Shown piece after piece: positions 17,231-26,155 of a DNA stretch of 64,000 bases (its first letter is position 1; the number at the start of each line of letters is the position of its first letter). The notes under the pieces were generated by a model. The model saw only the letters and a program-made list of their open reading frames with translations. It was not told where the DNA came from and made no database searches. This stretch comes from Pedobacter mendelii. GTDB lineage: Bacteria > Bacteroidota > Bacteroidia > Sphingobacteriales > Sphingobacteriaceae. The stretch is taken from positions 310,001 to 374,000 of the forward strand of contig NZ_BMDJ01000003.1 of assembly GCF_014635725.1 (NCBI RefSeq), written 5' to 3'. Made by a program: the position numbers and the translations under genes.

Positions 17231-17292
17231 AAATAAAAAACCATTATTACATGATTTTAACTAAACTATAACAAAATTTGTTGCGCATTGGC

Positions 17293-17300
17293 TAAGTTTG
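17293..17300 (+). promoter_or_regulatory. Probable -7 promoter element of the ABC exporter gene
   Basis: TAAGTTTG lies only 6 bases before the ATG at 17307. If it is used, the transcript would start at or within a few bases of the start codon, giving a leaderless or nearly leaderless mRNA. Confidence 0.4.
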
Positions 17301-17306
17301 TGAAGT

Positions 17307-19097
17307 ATGAAACACCTGAGTCGCTTAAATAAATACTTTCTTAAATATAAATGGTGGATTATTCCCGGAAGTATTTTCGTTGTAATTTCTAATATTTTCG
17401 GTGTTGTACCTGCTCAGGTTATTGGTTATGCCTTCGATTTAATTACAGAAAATATTCAAATATATAAGTTGTTTAATGGCTTTAATCGCCAACAGGTTAT
17501 TTATGATATTTTTAGCAACATCCTTTTATACTTTGGCCTTTTGGTTATTATACTTTATATATTAAGAGGGCTTTTTTTATTTTTTATGCGCCAAACAATT
17601 ATTCTAATGTCGAGGCATATTGAGTTTGATATGAAGAATGATATCTATCAACATTATCAAAAATTAAGTTTAGGTTTTTATCGCAGAAATAATACAGGCG
17701 ATTTAATGAATCGGGCAACTGAAGATGTAAACCGTGTTAGAATGTATGTTGGTCCTGCAATTATGTACACCATAAATACCTTCGTATTATCGGTACTAAT
17801 TATTTGGTCGATGTTTGATGTAAACGCTAAACTGGCTATTTATTGCCTTTTGCCATTACCGTTTCTGGTTATCATCATATATTATGTAAATACATTAATT
17901 TTTAAGAAAAGCGGAAAAATTCAGGAACGCTTATCAGACCTATCGAGTTTTGTACAAGAACGTTTTTCTGGAATCAGAATTATTAAATCTTATGTACGTG
18001 AAGATTACACCAGAAATATGTTCGAAGCACAAAGCAATGAATATAAAAAAGATTCGATGAGTTTAGTTAAAGTTTCTGCCTTGTTTTACCCAACAATGCT
18101 ACTTTTAATTGGCTTAAGTACTATTCTAACCATCTATATTGGTGGCATTCAGGTTATGAATGGAAGCATCACAGCTGGAAATATTGCAGAATTTATCATT
18201 TACATAAACCAGTTAACTTTTCCCGTAACAATGCTCGGCTGGGTTACCTCTTTAATTCAGCGGGCAGCAGCTTCGCAAAAGCGGATAAACGAATTTTTGG
18301 ATATTCCCTCAGATATTCAATCAATAAACAAAGAAGAAAAAATATTAAAAGGAAACATTAGCTTCAATAATGTAAGCTTTACTTATCCTGATACGGGCAT
18401 ACAAGCATTAAAAAATGTAAGTTTTAAAATCAATAATGGCGAGTTTGTAGCAATAATTGGCAAAACTGGTTCTGGAAAATCTACTTTGGCCAACTTAATT
18501 ATGCGCATGTATGATGTAGAAAAGGGTTCAATCAATATTGACGGGCAAGATTTAAAGTCATTAAACCTAAAAAATTACCGTACGCAGATTGGTTTCGTTC
18601 CTCAGGAAGTTTTCCTTTTTTCTGATACCATTAAAAACAATATTGCTTTCGGCTTAGATACTGTTACGGATGATGAAGTTTACGATGCTGCAAAAAATGC
18701 TTCGGTTTACCATAACATTATTGATTTTGAAGAAAAGTTCGAAACCATGCTTGGAGAACGCGGAATAACCCTTTCCGGTGGTCAAAAACAACGTGTATCA
18801 ATTGCAAGAGCATTAATTAAAGTCCCTAAAATTTTAATATTTGATGATTGTTTATCTGCTGTTGATACTAAAACTGAGGAAGAAATTCTACAAAATTTAG
18901 GCAAAATTATGAATGGTAAAACCAGCATTTTAATTGCGCACAGAATTTCCACCATTAAAAATGCAGATAAAATTTTAGTATTAGATGAAGGTAAAATCAT
19001 TGAGCAAGGCACACATAATGAATTGCTTAGTTTAAATGGCAGTTATACCGAACTTTACAATAACCAACTTTTAGAAGAAGAAAGCAGAAGTAGTTAA
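17307..19097 (+). CDS. ABC exporter, fused permease and ATPase (MsbA/multidrug type)
   Basis: A 596-aa half-transporter with an N-terminal six-helix ABC type I exporter domain (~20-310) and a C-terminal nucleotide-binding domain. Walker A is GKTGSGKST (~391-399), the signature is LSGGQKQRVSIARAL, Walker B is ILIFDD (D513), and the H-loop is IAHRIST. The residue after Walker B is Asp (D514) where the catalytic base is normally Glu. Lipid, LPS precursor or drug export are the usual roles, but the substrate cannot be set. It is followed after 78 bp by the DUF3276 gene. Confidence 0.92.
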   Translation: MKHLSRLNKYFLKYKWWIIPGSIFVVISNIFGVVPAQVIGYAFDLITENIQIYKLFNGFNRQQVIYDIFSNILLYFGLLVIILYILRGLFLFFMRQTIILMSRHIEFDMKNDIYQHYQKLSLGFYRRNNTGDLMNRATEDVNRVRMYVGPAIMYTINTFVLSVLIIWSMFDVNAKLAIYCLLPLPFLVIIIYYVNTLIFKKSGKIQERLSDLSSFVQERFSGIRIIKSYVREDYTRNMFEAQSNEYKKDSMSLVKVSALFYPTMLLLIGLSTILTIYIGGIQVMNGSITAGNIAEFIIYINQLTFPVTMLGWVTSLIQRAAASQKRINEFLDIPSDIQSINKEEKILKGNISFNNVSFTYPDTGIQALKNVSFKINNGEFVAIIGKTGSGKSTLANLIMRMYDVEKGSINIDGQDLKSLNLKNYRTQIGFVPQEVFLFSDTIKNNIAFGLDTVTDDEVYDAAKNASVYHNIIDFEEKFETMLGERGITLSGGQKQRVSIARALIKVPKILIFDDCLSAVDTKTEEEILQNLGKIMNGKTSILIAHRISTIKNADKILVLDEGKIIEQGTHNELLSLNGSYTELYNNQLLEEESRSS

Positions 19098-19175
19098 TTT
19101 GTGTTAAATTCTATTTTGAACTTTAAATATTTGCTTTATATTTACCGAAACCAAAAACCAACATCAATACCAACC

Positions 19176-19499
19176 ATGGGAGAATTCGACAATAAAGAGA
19201 GAGAAGAAGTTTTTTCAAAGAAAGTAAGAGCAGGTAAGAGAACTTATTTTTTCGACGTGAAGGCTACTCGTTCAGGTGATTATTACTTAACAGTTACCGA
19301 GAGCAAGAAAAGATTAGAAGACGGTGTGTTTGTAAAACATAAAATCTTTTTATATAAAGAGGACTTTGAAAAATTTGCAGAAGGCCTTACAGAAACTGTT
19401 GAATACATTAAAACACACCAGGATGTTATAGAGAAGCGCTACGAATACTCTGAAAACGGAGAACATAGCGCAAAAGCAAGCGACGATTTTTCTTTTTAA
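19176..19499 (+). CDS. DUF3276 (PUR-alpha-like) nucleic-acid-binding protein
   Basis: With the ATG at 19176 the protein is 107 aa, MGEFDNKEREEVFSKKVRAG then KRTYFFDVKATRSGDYYLTVTES in continuation, matching the bacterial PUR-domain family (DUF3276), whose fold resembles eukaryotic Pur-alpha and binds single-stranded nucleic acid. It has no signal peptide. The frame is open upstream to the ABC gene, but homologues begin near MGEFDN. A strong terminator follows at 19523-19550. Confidence 0.87.
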   Translation: MGEFDNKEREEVFSKKVRAGKRTYFFDVKATRSGDYYLTVTESKKRLEDGVFVKHKIFLYKEDFEKFAEGLTETVEYIKTHQDVIEKRYEYSENGEHSAKASDDFSF

Positions 19500-19522
19500 G
19501 TAAATATAATTTCAATACTTGA

Positions 19523-19550
19523 AGTCTCGATTTTCATCGAGACTTTTTTT
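19523..19550 (+). terminator. Rho-independent terminator after the DUF3276 gene
   Basis: Perfect 8-bp stem AGTCTCGA/TCGAGACT, 6-nt loop TTTTCA, then seven T. Confidence 0.88.
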
Positions 19551-19581
19551 ATGTTTAAAATCAACTCAAAAGTACATCATT

Positions 19582-20493
19582 ATGAAAAAAATCATCTCTT
19601 CACTCCTACTACTTTTCATTATTCTATCTTCATACGGACAGGAAAAGATTGACAAGAAGCTACAATCAAAATTAGATGAATTAGTCAAAGGCTTTAATGG
19701 AGATGTTGGGATTTATGTTAAAAGTTTGAAGACCGGTAGATCAGCATCAATAAATGCCGATACAATTTTCCCGACAGCAAGTATGATAAAAGTACCGATA
19801 ACTTGTGGAATCTTTAATAAAATAGAGAAAGGAGAACTAAATTATCACAGCGATTTAATGTATTGCGATAGTTTATTATATGCTGGCGAAGATATTTTAG
19901 GTTCGTTTAAAGATAGCGAGAAAATTGCCTTGAGCAAGGTTTTAATGCTAATGATTACCACAAGCGACAATACAGCGAGTTTATGGTTGCAGCTTTTAGC
20001 AGGAACAGGAAATGCGATAAATGAAGTTATGGCTAACAACGGATTAAAAGATACCAGAGTTAATTCTCGAACGCCGGGAAGAAGCCTAAATCAAAAAAAA
20101 TACGGTTGGGGCCAAACAACACCTAAAGAGATGGCAACATTACTAATGTTAATTAGAAATGGTAAAATGATAAGTCCTGCTGCATCTGAAAGGATTTATA
20201 GAAATTTAATTCGCATTTATTGGGATAGCGAAGCACTTTCTCAAATTCCCCCAACTGTACAGGTAGCATCAAAATCTGGTGCCGTGGATGCTGCTCGATC
20301 GGAAGTTTTATTGGTAAATGCACCACATGGCGATTACGTTTTCTGTATTACTACAAAAAACCAGAAAGATACTTCGTGGAATTATGGCAACGAAGGATGG
20401 ACAATAATTAGAAAACTCAGCAATCTTTTATGGAATTATTATGAGCCAAATTTTGGCTGGAAACAACCAGAAGGCATGCAGAAATACTTTTAA
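19582..20493 (+). CDS. Exported class A beta-lactamase-like serine hydrolase
   Basis: With the ATG at 19582 there is a clear signal peptide MKKIISSLLLLFIILSSYGQ. The mature enzyme has the serine beta-lactamase/PBP triad: S67-M-I-K70, S128-D129-N130 and K231-S-G. The omega-loop region (residues ~160-172, RVNSRTPGRSLNQ) has no Glu at the place of the class A general base, so rapid hydrolysis of beta-lactams is doubtful. It may act on peptidoglycan-like peptides instead. It stands alone behind a terminator. Length 303 aa is normal for the family. Confidence 0.8.
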   Translation: MKKIISSLLLLFIILSSYGQEKIDKKLQSKLDELVKGFNGDVGIYVKSLKTGRSASINADTIFPTASMIKVPITCGIFNKIEKGELNYHSDLMYCDSLLYAGEDILGSFKDSEKIALSKVLMLMITTSDNTASLWLQLLAGTGNAINEVMANNGLKDTRVNSRTPGRSLNQKKYGWGQTTPKEMATLLMLIRNGKMISPAASERIYRNLIRIYWDSEALSQIPPTVQVASKSGAVDAARSEVLLVNAPHGDYVFCITTKNQKDTSWNYGNEGWTIIRKLSNLLWNYYEPNFGWKQPEGMQKYF

Positions 20494-20498
20494 ATAAC

Positions 20499-20963
20499 TT
20501 AAGCTTTGGCCATGCTTGCTGCAAAAAGCAATATAAAAAGGAAGTAACAAACCATTATAACAATTGTAAAAATACCCCAGAATTTAAATAATGATTTCAT
20601 GTTCATCATAGCATCATTTAAGCTTTCCTGGTCGCCAAATAAAACACCTTGTTTTCCTTTATTTGAAAATTTGAAAAGCAATAAACTCGGATAAAAATAC
20701 ATTAATGCCAATACTAAATAAATAAGCGTTACCCCTATTGCACCAGCACCTGCAAAAGGACCTAGTTGTGCAAGAACTGAAGGGTTTGCAGTTATCGCAG
20801 CTCCAATTCCAAAAGAACCGATGATCAAAAAAGCAGATAAAATAAATCCAATAACGGATAAAAATCTAGCCCATTTAGAAATTTCATAAATATAGCTTCT
20901 CATTTCTTCAGTTACTATTAATTTTATTTCCTGAGGCGTTTGCTCTAAATCTTCTATGCTCAT
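20499..20963 (-). CDS. DUF5362-like small membrane protein
   Basis: A 154-aa protein with a short cytoplasmic N terminus and about four hydrophobic segments (~35-58, 70-95, 128-150). The segment FKFSNKGKQGVLFGDQESLN between spans 3 and 4, followed by a membrane span, recalls DUF5362 proteins of Bacteroidota. Function unknown. It converges with the serine hydrolase, the stops being 5 bases apart. Confidence 0.55.
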   Translation of the reverse strand: MSIEDLEQTPQEIKLIVTEEMRSYIYEISKWARFLSVIGFILSAFLIIGSFGIGAAITANPSVLAQLGPFAGAGAIGVTLIYLVLALMYFYPSLLLFKFSNKGKQGVLFGDQESLNDAMMNMKSLFKFWGIFTIVIMVCYFLFILLFAASMAKA

Positions 20964-21040
20964 TTTTATAATTTTGGATAAACTTAGATAAAATATCCAT
21001 TAGCAACAAATTGCTGACTTAAAATAAAGGTTTAAAAGCT

Positions 21041-21048
21041 TATCTTTG
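21041..21048 (+). promoter_or_regulatory. Probable -7 promoter element of ychF
   Basis: TATCTTTG matches TAnnTTTG about 100 bases before the ychF ATG. In between, CAATATAATCGTAAAT-type AT-rich direct repeats occur (CGTAAATCAATATAA twice near 21113-21144). Confidence 0.4.
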
Positions 21049-21149
21049 CCGCCTGAAAAAGGTGAAAGTGAAGAGCTAGGTTTAACTAAAAACCAAAAAC
21101 GAACAACCAAAAACGTAAATCAATATAATCGTAAATCAATATAATATAA

Positions 21150-22244
21150 ATGGCATTACAATGTGGTATTGTTGGCTTACCAAATGTGGGTAAATCGACA
21201 CTTTTTAACTGTTTATCGAACGCAAAAGCGCAAGCGGCAAACTTTCCGTTCTGTACAATTGAGCCCAATGTTGGCGTAATTACTGTGCCCGATGAAAGAT
21301 TAACAAAACTTGCAGAATTGGTGAAACCGAATAAAGTTCAGCCAAATACAATTGAGATAGTTGATATTGCTGGTTTGGTTAAAGGTGCATCCAAAGGTGA
21401 AGGCTTAGGTAATCAGTTTTTAGGAAATATCCGTGCTACAAATGCAATTATTCATGTTTTACGTTGTTTTGATGACGGTAATGTAATTCATGTTGATGGC
21501 TCTGTTGACCCGATTCGTGATAGAGAAATTATTGATACAGAACTACAACTTAAAGATCTGGATACTGTTGATAAGCGTATTCAAAAAGTGGAGAAAATGG
21601 CTAAAACCGATAAAGATGCAAAACGCACTTTTGACATTTTAACTGTTGTAAAAGCTCATTTAGAAAGTGGTAAATCTATTCGTACGGCTACATTAACTCA
21701 AGAAGATTTTGATTTCATTGAGGATTTAGGTTTATTAACGCAAAAGCCTGTAATGTACGTTTGTAATGTTGATGAGGCTTCGGTTATTACAGGTAATAAA
21801 TACGTTGATTTGGTTAAAGCAAATGTTGCTGATGAAAAAGCAGAAGTTTTAGTAATCTCTGCAAAAATCGAATCAGAAATTGCAGAATTGGATAGTTATG
21901 ATGAACGTGAAGAATTTTTAGCAGATTTGGGTTTAACAGAATCAGGTGTAAACAAGCTGATTAGAACTGCTTATAAATTATTAAACCTTTACACCTATTT
22001 TACCGCGGGTGTACAAGAAGTTAGGGCATGGACAATTACTAAAGGTTTTACAGCACCACAGGCAGCTGGAGTAATTCATACAGATTTTGAAAAAGGTTTT
22101 ATCCGTGCCGAAGTTATTAAATACACCGATTTTGTAACCTTAGGCTCTGAAAATGCTTGTAAAGAAGCAGGAAAATTAGGTGTTGAAGGAAAAACTTATA
22201 TCGTAGAAGATGGAGATATTATGCATTTTAGATTTAATGTTTAA
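21150..22244 (+). CDS. ychF: Redox-regulated ATPase YchF
   Basis: A 364-aa Obg-family P-loop protein that prefers ATP and associates with ribosomes. N-terminal MALQCGIVGLPNVGKSTLFN carries the G1 loop, then ANFPFCTIEPNVG, the VDIAGLVKGASKGEGLGNQF switch region, NVDE in place of NKxD, and the C-terminal TGS domain (TYFTAGVQEVRAWTITKG, then DFVTLG and GKTYIVEDGDIMHFRFNV). The length and all motifs are normal. A clear terminator follows. Confidence 0.97.
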   Translation: MALQCGIVGLPNVGKSTLFNCLSNAKAQAANFPFCTIEPNVGVITVPDERLTKLAELVKPNKVQPNTIEIVDIAGLVKGASKGEGLGNQFLGNIRATNAIIHVLRCFDDGNVIHVDGSVDPIRDREIIDTELQLKDLDTVDKRIQKVEKMAKTDKDAKRTFDILTVVKAHLESGKSIRTATLTQEDFDFIEDLGLLTQKPVMYVCNVDEASVITGNKYVDLVKANVADEKAEVLVISAKIESEIAELDSYDEREEFLADLGLTESGVNKLIRTAYKLLNLYTYFTAGVQEVRAWTITKGFTAPQAAGVIHTDFEKGFIRAEVIKYTDFVTLGSENACKEAGKLGVEGKTYIVEDGDIMHFRFNV

Positions 22245-22288
22245 ACCCCAAACCCCTAGAGGCTTATAAAATCATAAAGAATAAGAAG

Positions 22289-22318
22289 AGCTGCCCAAAA
22301 AAGGCAGCTTTTGTTTTT
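22289..22318 (+). terminator. Rho-independent terminator after ychF
   Basis: Stem AGCTGCC/GGCAGCT with a 6-nt A loop, followed by TTTGTTTTT. Confidence 0.85.
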
Positions 22319-22386
22319 ATAGTTATTTTTTCTTAAGATGAAGTCTAACGCACCAAAACTAAAATAATAGCATTAATTAGCTTTTT

Positions 22387-22480
22387 AAACCTGATTGAAG
22401 TGGAAATCTCCCGATTTTTCATAGGGAATTGAAACAGAAAGCGGGAAGAATCTTTAATAGAAATACTAACGTTGCTTTCC
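22387..22480 (+). repeat. Dispersed intergenic repeat, copy 3
   Basis: Blocks are AAACCTGATTGAAGTGGAAA, a TCCC/GGGA hairpin, ATTGAAACAGAAAGCGGGAA and GTTGCTTTCC. It fills most of the space between the ychF terminator and the convergent HAD gene. Confidence 0.7.
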
Positions 22481-22520
22481 AAAAAAAATTAACACAAATA
22501 ATTTAGCTTTTTCGATAAAT

Positions 22521-23141
22521 TTAAACCTCCAATCCAAAGCCTGCTAATTGCGCTTTAGTGTCTTCGTAACTTGTATGATGAATACCTTGTAAACCCAAAC
22601 CTTCTGCAACCTGCACAAAAAGCATTCTATCATCTATATACAAACTCGTTGCAACATCACTTTGCGAAATATCTATCGCGACTTTAAAAATATCGGCGTC
22701 TGGCTTGCGGAAATGAACAAAACTTGATGAAACAAAGAAATCAACAAACTCATTTAGCTTGAAAGTATTAATTCGATATTGATTAAGTTCTCTTCCCTCA
22801 TTGCTTATTACTGCAACTTTTAAATTATACTTCTTCTTTAAATCGCAAATTAATGCAATCATATCATTATATGGCAGCGATTTTTTGAACATGAATTCCT
22901 TAAAATCATCGTAAGAAAACGAACGTTCTTCGTAAAAAACCAATCTTTCTAAATACTCATCCAAAGTGATTTTACCTACTTCGTAAGTATCAAAAGTCAG
23001 GTGATGCCTTTCTTCAACTTCTGCAGAATCTAAATTGAAAAGCACCGCAGCTTCACCCCTAGCCTTTCTATCCCAGCCATTGGTTAAGAGTACGCCACCG
23101 ATATCGGTAAAAAGTGTTGTGATTTTTGCTTGATTTTCCAT
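22521..23141 (-). CDS. HAD-superfamily phosphatase
   Basis: A 206-aa cytosolic HAD hydrolase, subfamily IA-like. Motif I is TLFTDIGGVLLTNG, where the second Asp of DxD is replaced by Gly; motif II is VAVISNEG, motif III KPDADIF and motif IV YIDDR. The second motif-I Asp normally acts as acid/base in phosphatases, so DIG may alter activity, though similar DxG-type sequences are common in this clade. It follows mgtE by 9 bp on the same strand. Substrate unknown. Confidence 0.8.
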   Translation of the reverse strand: MENQAKITTLFTDIGGVLLTNGWDRKARGEAAVLFNLDSAEVEERHHLTFDTYEVGKITLDEYLERLVFYEERSFSYDDFKEFMFKKSLPYNDMIALICDLKKKYNLKVAVISNEGRELNQYRINTFKLNEFVDFFVSSSFVHFRKPDADIFKVAIDISQSDVATSLYIDDRMLFVQVAEGLGLQGIHHTSYEDTKAQLAGFGLEV

Positions 23142-23150
23142 AAAATTGAT

Positions 23151-24527
23151 TTAGAGCAATACGCCTTTTAAAAATAAAACTGCAAAACTGAAATATATAA
23201 TTAATCCGGTAACATCAACAAGGGTTGCTACAAAAGGCGCTGATGATGTTGCTGGGTCGGCACCAAGTCTTTTAAGCAAAATTGGAAGCATTGAGCCGCT
23301 TAATGAACCCCAAAGCACCACAAAAACTAGTGAGACGCTTATGGTAAAAGCAATTAAAAGCCAATGTTCTCCATAAGTGTTTGGCCAGGCCAGGTGCCAG
23401 AAAAAAATTCTTAAAAAGCCTATAACCCCCAAAGAAAAACCCAATAAAAAACCCGAGCTAATTTCTCTATTCATTACTCGCCACCAATCTTTTATGGTTA
23501 CTTCGCCTAAAGCCATTGCCTGGATAATTAGTGTGGATGCCTGAGAACCACTATTTCCACCACAAGAAATAATTAATGGAATGAATAAGGCCAACACTGT
23601 TGCTTTATGAATTTGTCCTTCGAAAAAGCCCATTGCGGTTGCAGTAAGCATTTCGCCAAGCATTAAAATTGCCAACCAACCCACACGCTTTCTAACTAAA
23701 TTAAATATGGAAGTATCAAGATAGGGCTCATCTAATGCTGCGGTACCACCAATTTTGTGCATATCTTCTGTGTATTCCTCGTTTGCAATCCACAAGATAT
23801 CATCAACAGTTACAATACCCAAAAGAATATTATTTTCATCAACAACAGGCAAAGCCACGCGGTTATTCATTCTGAAAATATTAATGGCATCTTCCTGCGG
23901 GTCGTTTGCCTTTAAAGCGATAAACCTTTTATCAGTTAGCTCGCCAATAATTGCATCAGGGTCAGCCAACAAAACCTCCCTAATTCTGATGTCATCAAGC
24001 AGAATACCATCTTTATCAATAACATAAACTACATCAATGGTTTCTGAATTTTTACCGTAGCGCCTGATATGCGAAAGCACTCTTGAAATAGACCATTCAG
24101 GCTTTACGGCAATATAATCAGGGGTCATTAAACGACCAATACTATCTTCTTTATAACCTAAAAGCGCTAAGGATTCCTTACGTTCATCTGGAGGAAGAAG
24201 CGTAATCATTTTTTTAACTACATCACCTTTTAATTCACTAAAAAGAGCGGTACGATCATCAGGTGGTAAATCTTTTATAATTTGATTAAGCTTATTGCCC
24301 GATAGTTTTTTGATAATACGCTCTTGAGTCGGAAAATCGAGAATCCTAAATACGTTTACTGCCCGGTTTAACGAAATTGTTTCGATAAATTTAGCTGCAT
24401 ATTGCGGAAGTTCATCAATCAGTTCTTCTACATCAGAAATATTCAGCGCATCCAAATATTGTTTTAACGCTTTATCATTCTCTTTTTCAAGCAGTTCCTG
24501 AACCTCTTCTACAACCAATTCTTCCAT
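23151..24527 (-). CDS. mgtE: Magnesium transporter MgtE
   Basis: A homodimeric Mg2+ channel of the inner membrane. From the ATG at 24527 (MEELVVEEVQ) the 458-aa protein has the helical MgtE N domain (~1-125, with LPPDDRTALFSEL and LPPDERKES), two CBS domains (~135-255, LMTPDYIAVKP and VDDILWI), and a C-terminal membrane domain with the pore region IPLIISCGGNSGSQASTLI (~320-340) and GADPATSSAPFVATLVD. A frame start two codons earlier would be TTG. The HAD gene lies 9 bp downstream. Confidence 0.95.
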   Translation of the reverse strand: MEELVVEEVQELLEKENDKALKQYLDALNISDVEELIDELPQYAAKFIETISLNRAVNVFRILDFPTQERIIKKLSGNKLNQIIKDLPPDDRTALFSELKGDVVKKMITLLPPDERKESLALLGYKEDSIGRLMTPDYIAVKPEWSISRVLSHIRRYGKNSETIDVVYVIDKDGILLDDIRIREVLLADPDAIIGELTDKRFIALKANDPQEDAINIFRMNNRVALPVVDENNILLGIVTVDDILWIANEEYTEDMHKIGGTAALDEPYLDTSIFNLVRKRVGWLAILMLGEMLTATAMGFFEGQIHKATVLALFIPLIISCGGNSGSQASTLIIQAMALGEVTIKDWWRVMNREISSGFLLGFSLGVIGFLRIFFWHLAWPNTYGEHWLLIAFTISVSLVFVVLWGSLSGSMLPILLKRLGADPATSSAPFVATLVDVTGLIIYFSFAVLFLKGVLL

Positions 24528-24792
24528 AAACAACTAAATTTTTATTACATGCTTAAACCTTTATAAATGGTTCGCAAAGGTGCATTTTTATTTTTTAAAA
24601 AGCCAATTTTGCCATCAACAGGAAGTTAATTTATGGTAAAGTAAATACAGCAAATTCTTTTATCTTAATATTTGGAATTCATTATTTCTGCGATATGCAA
24701 AATCAACAGACAAACGAACATGTTGTTTTAATAAACCTCAAATTATGCTGATTTTAACTTCTATATAAGAAGAAAGTAACATTTTGATTTTC

Positions 24793-24800
24793 TATATTTG
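24793..24800 (+). promoter_or_regulatory. Probable -7 promoter element of the tRNA-Arg gene
   Basis: TATATTTG ends 9 bases before the first tRNA base, the right place for a short 5' leader. Confidence 0.5.
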
Positions 24801-24809
24801 CAACTTTAT

Positions 24810-24881
24810 GCTCCCGTAGTTCAATGGATAGAATTATGGTTTCCGGTACCATCGATATGAGTTCGAATCTCGTCGGGAGCA
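24810..24881 (+). tRNA. tRNA-Arg (anticodon CCG)
   Basis: A full cloverleaf can be drawn: acceptor GCTCCCG/CGGGAGC, anticodon stem ATGGT/ACCAT around loop TTCCGGT (anticodon CCG, reading CGG), and T arm ATGAG-TTCGAAT-CTCGT with one T-G pair. The discriminator base is A and the CCA end is not encoded. A terminator hairpin follows 5 bases later. Confidence 0.95.
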
Positions 24882-24885
24882 CTTC

Positions 24886-24928
24886 ACGAGACAAACCAGT
24901 TTTAAGCTGTTTGTCTCGTTTTTTTTAT
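24886..24928 (+). terminator. Rho-independent terminator after tRNA-Arg
   Basis: Stem ACGAGACAAAC with its complement GTTTGTCTCGT, interrupted by a few bases near the loop, followed by eight T. Confidence 0.85.
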
Positions 24929-25420
24929 TTCCCACAACTCGATGTTAATCATACATATTAGCTCCACCTCTTCGTTCAATCTGGGTTTTCGATAACCATT
25001 CTCATGATAGACTAATTTTTCAGTTAAAATAGCAAATATAATTTCGCTTTTTACGTCTATTTCGTTCTCAAAATATGCCTTATCGATATTTAAAAGGGTG
25101 TTAAATAATTTTTTTAATTATGTTGTTTACATCTTCTTATTTTTATTAAAATAGTTTAATTTTTTTTAAGACAATACAACTTTTCCTCATATATACCCAA
25201 AATTGGGTTTTACTAAATTTTAAACTTTTCGAGTTTGCTATTATACTAATCTCATTAATCATTGACATATGTAGATCAGAGATTAACATGAAGGTAATTT
25301 TACAGACCTTTCTAAGTTCGAATCAATAATTCGAATTTTTTAAATTAATCAACATTAATATTTTAAATTTGATTTGCTTAAGTAAACAATAAATAAAATT
25401 AATAACCTTCTACCCTATCA
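24929..25420. other. AT-rich stretch without recognised genes
   Basis: About 490 bases between the tRNA terminator and the PAS gene. I see only AT-rich sequence, a small palindrome ACCCAAAATTGGGT (about 25195-25208), and no coding frame or RNA family. It is likely the promoter region of the PAS gene. Confidence 0.4.
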
Positions 25421-26041
25421 ATGAATTACCTGGAAGACACCAAAAAACTGCTTGATAAATCCAATTACTTTTACATTATTACCGCTGGTATGGATGGAAA
25501 CTATTCCTATGTGAATAAGCATTATGCTAATCAGTTTGCTTACATACATAGAGAACTCCAGGGTCAGCCCTATCACATTACTATGCATGAAGATGACCGG
25601 GACATCTGCCGGGAAGTTTCTGAAAAATGCTTCGCCAATCCAGGTTTGCTTTTTCCCGCCACTATCCGCAAGCATGATGGAAAAGGCGGATATATTTATA
25701 CCCAATGGGAGTATTGTGCGATCTTGGATGAAGAAAACAATCCGGTTGGAATTTTCTGCCTGGGTTATAACATAACTGAGTTTATTGGGGACAAGATTCG
25801 TTTGAATGGCGCAATGGATCAAATCCAGGAAAAGTCAAATCTTTTAAATAAGGTTGCTTTTCAGCAGTCCCATTTAATCAGGGCACCACTTACCAATATT
25901 CTTGCCCTTGCTGCAATCCTGGAGAAACAGACTAATAACAAAAAACTTTTGTCAATATGTAATATGATCCTGGAGAGTGCCCTCAATCTCGATCAAGTGA
26001 TTAGAGATATTGTTGGTGATATTAACCACCAGAAACAATAG
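25421..26041 (+). CDS. PAS protein with HisKA-like dimerisation domain but no ATPase domain
   Basis: The 206-aa protein has a PAS domain (~5-120: YFYIITAGMDGNYSYVNKHY, and a closing NNPVGIFCLGYNITE) followed by a DHp/HisKA-like hairpin with an H-box QSHLIRAPLTNILALAAIL (His151) and a second helix ending LDQVIRDIVGD. The HATPase_c domain that should follow is missing: the stop codon comes directly after the DHp. No HATPase sequence is visible downstream. A single-domain response regulator follows 114 bp later on the same strand. It could act as a phosphotransfer or adaptor protein served by another kinase. No membrane span is seen, so it is cytosolic. Confidence 0.75.
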   Translation: MNYLEDTKKLLDKSNYFYIITAGMDGNYSYVNKHYANQFAYIHRELQGQPYHITMHEDDRDICREVSEKCFANPGLLFPATIRKHDGKGGYIYTQWEYCAILDEENNPVGIFCLGYNITEFIGDKIRLNGAMDQIQEKSNLLNKVAFQQSHLIRAPLTNILALAAILEKQTNNKKLLSICNMILESALNLDQVIRDIVGDINHQKQ

Positions 26042-26155
26042 GATTAGATAAAATTAGGTATCCTATTTTTAGTAAAACAAGTGAAATTAAAATTTGTTAT
26101 AAAGTTAAAAGTCTAGTCTTTCTACCATATTTGATTTTAATACTACTTGCAAAAG

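Noticed and set aside
19582-20493. Clinical-type beta-lactamase
   Set aside because: The general-base Glu of class A enzymes is not evident, so a resistance label is not justified.
25418-25822. Minus-strand frame opposite the PAS gene
   Set aside because: It is the antisense shadow of a well-supported PAS coding sequence.
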